Source: Terfezia claveryi (Eukaryota; Ascomycota; Pezizomycetes; Pezizales; Pezizaceae). From it: 64,000 nucleotides of DNA. Below the pieces are notes generated by a model, which was not told where the DNA came from, made no database searches, and worked only from the letters and a program-made list of their open reading frames with translations. The DNA lies in NCBI GenBank assembly GCA_015179025.1, contig WHUX01000250.1, forward strand, positions 1 to 64,000. Direction: 5' to 3'. Of this stretch, positions 58,709-64,000 are shown one piece after another (within the stretch, counting starts at the first letter, position 1; each line of letters starts with the position of its first letter). Position numbers and translations under genes: made by a program.

Positions 58709-61700
58709 GCATCCGGTTCAGGTTCTGGTTCTGGCGGTAAAGGAAAGGCTGTACCTTCTATCTTCTGACCACCAAAAGACTTCAAGCCTATTCTAGTCAA
58801 ACTCGATAATATTGAGTCACTTACCGGCAAAGACAACTACGAAGACTGGGCTGATACTGTCAAGATAATTATGAGAGGTATGGGTTGTAAGGAACTTGTT
58901 ATTGAAGGACTTAAACCTGCGACAGATGCGACAGAAGAAGAGAAAGAACTCTTCGCAGCTATGGAAAATCAAGCTATCCTTATGCTAATACAGGTTATCA
59001 GCAAACCTATACTGAAGGTCATCTCTAAGTTTGATTCACCATATAAAATCTGGACTCATCTCAAAGACCAATATTACCATGATACTCCATTCTCTTTCGT
59101 ACATCAACTGCACACACTCTTCACCTTAGCCTCAACCTATACTCCTACTACCTCCTTCGCCGACTTCATTGAGCAATATGAGACTGAGTGGTCTCGACTT
59201 TACTCTCTCACTGGCTCTTCAGATGAATATCATAAATCTCTCCACACTTTCCTTGATAAGGACGAAGCTAAAAGGGACATTCTCCTCTCCTTCCTCATCG
59301 AACATCACTCTAATATAGTCAACAACCTCTCAACTAAGTCCGACCTTATATATGCCGATGCAAAATTACAACTTCTCTCTATTGGTTCCGAAATTGAAAA
59401 ATGGGATACTGCTCTCTCTGCCTCCTTCAAGAAGAAAGGCAAGCCTCAACAGCAGCAATCACAACAACAGAACAAGGACTCCAATGTAGAATGCACCTAT
59501 TGCAAGAAGCATCAACTCGGTAAATATACAGGTCATACATGGCAGAAATGCCAGAAGTTGAAGAAGTTAAATGAGGATAAGAAGAAGGATAAAAAGAAGG
59601 AAGACAAGAAGGAACAGGCTCTTATCGTTGGCAGCTCTGGTAGCTCCAAGGACGAGGCTCTCAGCGTCAGTAACCCATCCCAAAAAACTATCTGGAAATT
59701 CAATACAGCATGTAGTGCTCACATGACCAATGACATAGGACACTTCGAAAACTTTTCAGAGGATAGTGGAACTGTAGAAGGAGCTGGCAATAATCTCCTC
59801 GAAGCTAAAGGAAAAGGGACAGTCCTTCTTAACTGTCTACTCCCTAATGGCTCTACTTCCACTGTTCGTCTTGTCAATATTCAATATGTTCCTTCTCTTG
59901 GTCACTCACTATTTTCTTGGAATGCTGTTCGATCTCGTCTTTCCACTTTTTCTACGGACTCTGGGTTTCATGTTACGAAGAAAGGCAATGATTCTGTGTT
60001 ATTTATGGTAGAATTTGTTGGAAGTCTCCCGTTTATTATTGAGTCAAATGAAAAGGTATTAGTTTCTTCCTCTCGAAAAACTATTGATCACTGGCATCAG
60101 TCATTCGGTCATCAAGCCATTACTGTCCTCAAACATAAAGAACTCTACTCTGACGGTGATATTCTCCCAACACCCCCTGATAACTATCATTACGAGCCAT
60201 GCATACTTGCCAAATCTACTCACTCTGTCCCTAAGTCTATAACATCTCGTGCCTCCAATATTCTCGAACTCATTCACTCAGATCTTAGTGGTAAACTCCC
60301 CACACCCTCTTTTGTTAAAAAAAGGTAAGGAATGTTATATACACATACTTGAGGAACGACGACCTGCAGGCAGTAAACTCCTACCACGGGCTGAGAAAGG
60401 AACATTCATTAGTTATACTAATAGCACAGCTATCTATAAGGTCCATATACCTTCTAGAAAGTATACTTATACAGTTCGAGCACAAGATGTCATTTTCGGA
60501 CTGAGTACAACTCCAGAAGGGGTACCTCTACCTATATCTAACTCGACTAATCCATCACGGTCACCAACTACGAATACTGCTTCTCCTCCTACTTCTCCAC
60601 TTGAAGTAATCCCATACACTAGCTCAGAATTCCTAAACGAATATCTCTGGCAACAATGGTGTATACGAAATCCAAAAGAAGTAGAAGAATGGTATTTTAA
60701 GGGACACCCACTCGTTCATAAAGCATGGTTTCCTGGTATGACTCTTTCCTATCCGACTGAAACAACATCGGACATAACTACTTCCTTACCACCTATTCCT
60801 CCAACATCAACTACAACGTCATCACCTCCTCCACTAGCTCCTAGACCTATATCCAAATTAACTCCACAAGTTCACTTACCTCCTCCACCTCAAAATCGAG
60901 ATGAATATTCACCACTTACTTCACTTCCTCAAGACCTTTGACAATCTTTACCCGATGACTCCAACGATGGAAACTTCACCCGAATCGTTAGTGGAAAAAT
61001 AGTTAGACCTACAACCATTACCAAGGCAGGTCGAGCTGTTTTCAAGCCAATAAAATTCAGAACTGCACAAGCTCCTATTGTCCCTATAATTGGTATAAAG
61101 ATACAGTTTGATAGTCGATCTAGATTAATCGAAGACCTACCTGAAGTCTTTGATGAGGATAACGAAGAAGATAAAGTGTTGATCGCTTTAGTCTTACAAT
61201 ATGGTGATGAACCTCGAACCTTTAAACAGGCTGTTAATTCACCTGATAAAGAAAAATGGAGAAAGGCTATGAACGATGAGTTGGAAGCTATGAAGGATCA
61301 AGATGTTTGGAAATAGTCCCAACACCACAGGATAGGAATATTATTAGAAGCAAGTGGGTATTTAAGATTAAGCGAGATGCTAATGGGAATATCAATTGGT
61401 ATAAGGCTCGTCTAGTTGCTCAAGGTTTCTCTCAACAACCCGGCACAGACTTCGATGAAATCTTCTCTCCTGTTGTCCAATACGACTCTCTCCGCCTCCT
61501 TATTGCTCTATCTGCCCACTTCCAATGGGAACCTCAACAAATGGATATCAAAGCAGCCTTCCTTTATGGCTCTTTGAATGAAATTATCTACATGCAACTT
61601 CCGGAAGGCACCCGGATTGACGGCATGTGTGCTAAACTTAACCGATCCATTTATGGATTAAAGCAGTCTCCTCGTCAATAGTATGGACAATTAACATCTT

Positions 61701-62725
61701 TCCTCCTGACAATAAGTTTCTCTGCTTGTGCCTTTGACCCCTGTGTCTTCGTCCATAAGTCTGGCACAATCATACTCGCCCTTTATGTCGACGACATTAC
61801 TTTATTCGGATATAAAGACTCAGCCATTATGAAGTCTACCAAACAGTCACTCAAACGAGAGTTTAAGTTAATTGATATGGGTAACTTATATTGGCTTCTA
61901 GGAATTCGAATTGAGTACTCTAAGCACAGTATCATACTATTCCAATCCTCCTACATCAACAAGATCCTCGAACGTTTCGGTATGATGGACTGCAACCCCG
62001 TCACTCTTTCTCTTGACTCGAACCATATTCTTCGACAATGCATAGATGAAGATGAGGTTACCGATATCTCCCTCTATTAACAAATCGTTGGATCACTCAT
62101 GTATGCAGTTATTGGAACACGTCCTGACCTGGCTTACTCTGTAACTCTTCTCTCACAATTCTCTCACAAACCATCAAAGGATCACCTCGGAGCAGTTAAA
62201 CAAGTCCTATGCTACCTTAAGGGTACTCGCGATCTTACCTTGACCTACAAACTCGGACAACCTCTTTTACTCGAAGGATTTACTGATTCAGACTTTGCTG
62301 GATGTCATGACACTCGACGGTCGACCTCAGGATATATCTTCAAGCTCGCCTCTTGTACTATCTACTGGAGATTACAAAAACAAAAATGCGTGACAACCTC
62401 CACTACCAAAGCGGAATATATTGCTAGTTCTACTACTGCTAAACAACAAATTTGGCTTCAGAATGCACTAAGTGAGCTCTCTATCAAAGATATTCCCTCT
62501 GCCCTCTCTTATGACAATAATGGCTCTATTGACCTGTCTCATAATCCTCGAATTTCCGATAAGTCAAAGCATATTGACATTGTTTACCACTTTGTCTGCG
62601 AACTCGTTAACTCCGGCACTATCACGCTGTTGCACATTCCTGGTGAACACAATCTAGCGGACATATGCACAAAGGCCTTTCCTGGTCTACGGTTCTCCTA
62701 TCTCAAAGGATTAATCATGGGATAA
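58709..62725 (+). pseudogene. Copia gag-pol polyprotein with lost start, stops and an internal integrase deletion
   Basis: The frame seems to begin at 58709 with ATA where ATG is expected, and meets a TGA near 58769. The main gag frame is open at 58871-60328, with a copia gag helix region, a Cys/His cluster CTYCKKH...HTWQKC, a protease remnant NTACSAHMTND and a gag-pre-integrase HWHQSFGHQ...CILAKSTHS. At about 60326 the sequence jumps from the integrase start (ELIHSDLSG) to its end (RAEKGTFISYTNSTAIYKV), so the integrase catalytic core is missing. The reverse transcriptase is open from 61307 (WVFKIKRDANG, KARLVAQGF) and hits TAG at 61679, then continues to YVDDITLFG. After a TAA near 62078 the RNase H (TDSDFAGCHDTRRSTSGYIF, LADICTKAF) runs to 62725. 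Confidence 0.92.
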
Positions 62726-62739
62726 CAAGTGAGAAGAGG

Positions 62740-63378
62740 TGTTGAAAATAATCATTTCCTTTTGATATAGTTAAGTATTTCCATACAATACATCGTTCTC
62801 TCTTACGATTACTTCCACATCTTGCTGATACCCAATATGGACACTTCCTACCCAATTAAGGACTTCTGTATTATTTCTTTCACATGTGTTTACATGTCAT
62901 TCACATGTTCTTATTATCTCTACTTACTTTCTTAACTTAGTAACTATTATCGTTGCATGATGCTACTTTACTAGTTAAGGTTACTACTTACTTGTCTCAG
63001 TTGTCATGACTCAACGATCATATCTTCTATGACTTTCTGTTATATTCGTTGACTCATATCACTGTCTCAGTCGCATACCTCTATGTATTTCTTTATTCAC
63101 ATGTGCACGATATACTATTCTTAGGTTATGCAACTTAGACTCTTTTGCTAGATCTTTACCCTCAACTTGTACCATTATATACGAGTTTCCTACTCCTGTA
63201 TCTAGCTCTATACACTTCTCGATTAGACTCAATAGACTGTCTACTCTCGACATAGTTCAACCATCTGCTCTCTCGCACTTCTGCTTGCTCGCACTCTCTG
63301 CTTAATAGCACTACTGTCCACCGCTACTACCTCCGTAATTACTACTGTGATACCTCCACTCATAGTAACCTTTCAATA
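62740..63378 (+). repeat. 3' LTR of the copia element (639 bp)
   Basis: Same length as the 5' LTR. I count about 29 differences by hand, all but one of them transitions. Confidence 0.93.
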
Positions 63379-63383
63379 CTTTT

Positions 63384-64000
63384 AACCTAGTGGAATAAGA
63401 TATTATCAAGCTGCCAGCGTCAGCCGGCAGATAATAATAATAGATATAGTAACTCATGTATTTCATTAAAATAATGAGCGTAACTCAATTAGTGAGTTAC
63501 ACAGTACTTGTAGTTATATTTCCTAGTAGTTTCTGGAATTTTCTATTATGTTGATTTCAAATCATGTAATGGGTTAGATAATAGCATACTGCCCCAGCAC
63601 TACTCCAGCACTGCCCCACTCTGGACAGTATATAGTTCCCTAAATTCCCCTCAGTTGGAGGAGCGTTTAAGCCAGTGATAGAGACAGAAACAGAGTAGTA
63701 GATATCTACCAATAATAAAGTATTGAGCTATTATATTCTAGGCCCATTTGGGCTCATCTCCCTCTATATTTCAATAATAAGTTATAGGCCAGTCGGGCCT
63801 ACCTTTTACAACTAGAGTAACAATAGAATATATATAAGCAAGATATACTTAAACAGAAGCTATAGGTTCCATGCACCTATAGTTTACTGTAGTAAACTCT
63901 AGTACTGCCGCCTGGCAGTAGAGAGTTGGTTATGAAGCACACCGCCTTACTTTACATTCTTGCAGAGAGGACACACCATAATAAAATAGTCTCCCTTGCC
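63384..64000. other. Right flank of the nested cluster, unassigned
   Basis: Should be the interrupted continuation of gypsy copy B, but I see no clear gag frame. It contains a small palindrome (TGCCAGCGTCAGCCGGCA near 63412) and paired GGCCCATTTGGGC and GGCCAGTCGGGCC blocks at 63742 and 63789. It may belong to another element cut by the window end. Confidence 0.4.

Larger units (their letters stand above)
57990..63378 (+). mobile_element. Ty1/copia retrotransposon, complete with both LTRs, nested in gypsy copy B
   Basis: Two 639-bp LTRs (57990-58628 and 62740-63378) begin TGTTGAAA and end TTTCAATA, and a perfect 5-bp duplication CTTTT flanks them (57985-57989 and 63379-63383). A purine-rich tract (GTGAGAAGAGG) precedes the right LTR. 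The interior carries gag, protease, gag-pre-integrase, reverse transcriptase and RNase H in copia order. It is structurally complete at its ends but coding-defective. Confidence 0.95.

Overview
The window looks like a piece of a filamentous ascomycete (Pezizomycotina) nuclear genome. Host genes carry many short introns of roughly 50-80 bp with GT donors, CTAAC/CTGAC-like branch sites and TAG/CAG acceptors. The families are fungal ones: SEC8, OM14, VAC1/PEP7, MET8, TMS1, GPI13 and peroxisomal thiolase. Transposons include chromodomain Ty3/gypsy elements, Ty1/copia, a LINE with an RNase H domain, and repeat copies whose differences are almost all transitions, as expected from repeat-induced point mutation (RIP). 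I cannot name the genus from sequence alone.

Layout. 1-7250: degenerate tandem repeats, a defective gypsy element (copy A) with its 3' LTR, then about 2 kb of AT-rich, RIP-like sequence with its own tandem arrays. 8033-12119 (-): exocyst subunit SEC8. 12.1-16.7 kb: no gene supported. 16737-18080: a divergent pair, a small thioredoxin-fold protein (-) and a FAM32A homologue (+). 19.6-21.2 kb: a 27-bp minisatellite and a coiled-coil gene split by a 5'-truncated LINE with a perfect 13-bp target-site duplication. 22077-27470 (-): OM14-like mitochondrial outer membrane protein, VAC1/PEP7 and MET8. 28688-33764: divergent TMS1 (Serinc) and a nodulin-like MFS transporter. 34823-36196 (-): a lineage-restricted hypothetical protein. 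38529-39891 (+): peroxisomal 3-ketoacyl-CoA thiolase with an N-terminal PTS2 and a GC-AG intron. 40639-45595: two further hypothetical proteins. 46065-47307: a decayed DNA transposon with GC-rich terminal inverted repeats. 47704-50831 (-): GPI13. 51.8-63.4 kb: a nested transposon cluster, in which gypsy copy B was invaded by a 1.6-kb non-autonomous LTR element and by a 5.4-kb copia element.

The host genes form no pathway cluster. They are housekeeping genes for secretion and endosomal trafficking (SEC8, VAC1), GPI-anchor synthesis (GPI13), siroheme synthesis (MET8), membrane lipid and solute handling (TMS1, MFS), beta-oxidation (thiolase) and mitochondria (OM14). They sit as gene islands between transposon-rich blocks at both ends.

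Three independent host genes (SEC8, OM14, GPI13) each need one extra base inside a G/C homopolymer (8, 7 and 5 bases long) to stay in frame. That pattern points to consensus errors in homopolymers rather than three pseudogenes. I found no new defence or metabolic system. The most informative points are the LINE-disrupted gene, the nested and RIP-marked LTR elements, a dispersed TAGTCTGGTTGGCACAA repeat family, and several foldback elements. All exon structures are read by eye from frame, splice sites and family resemblance; no alignment program was run.
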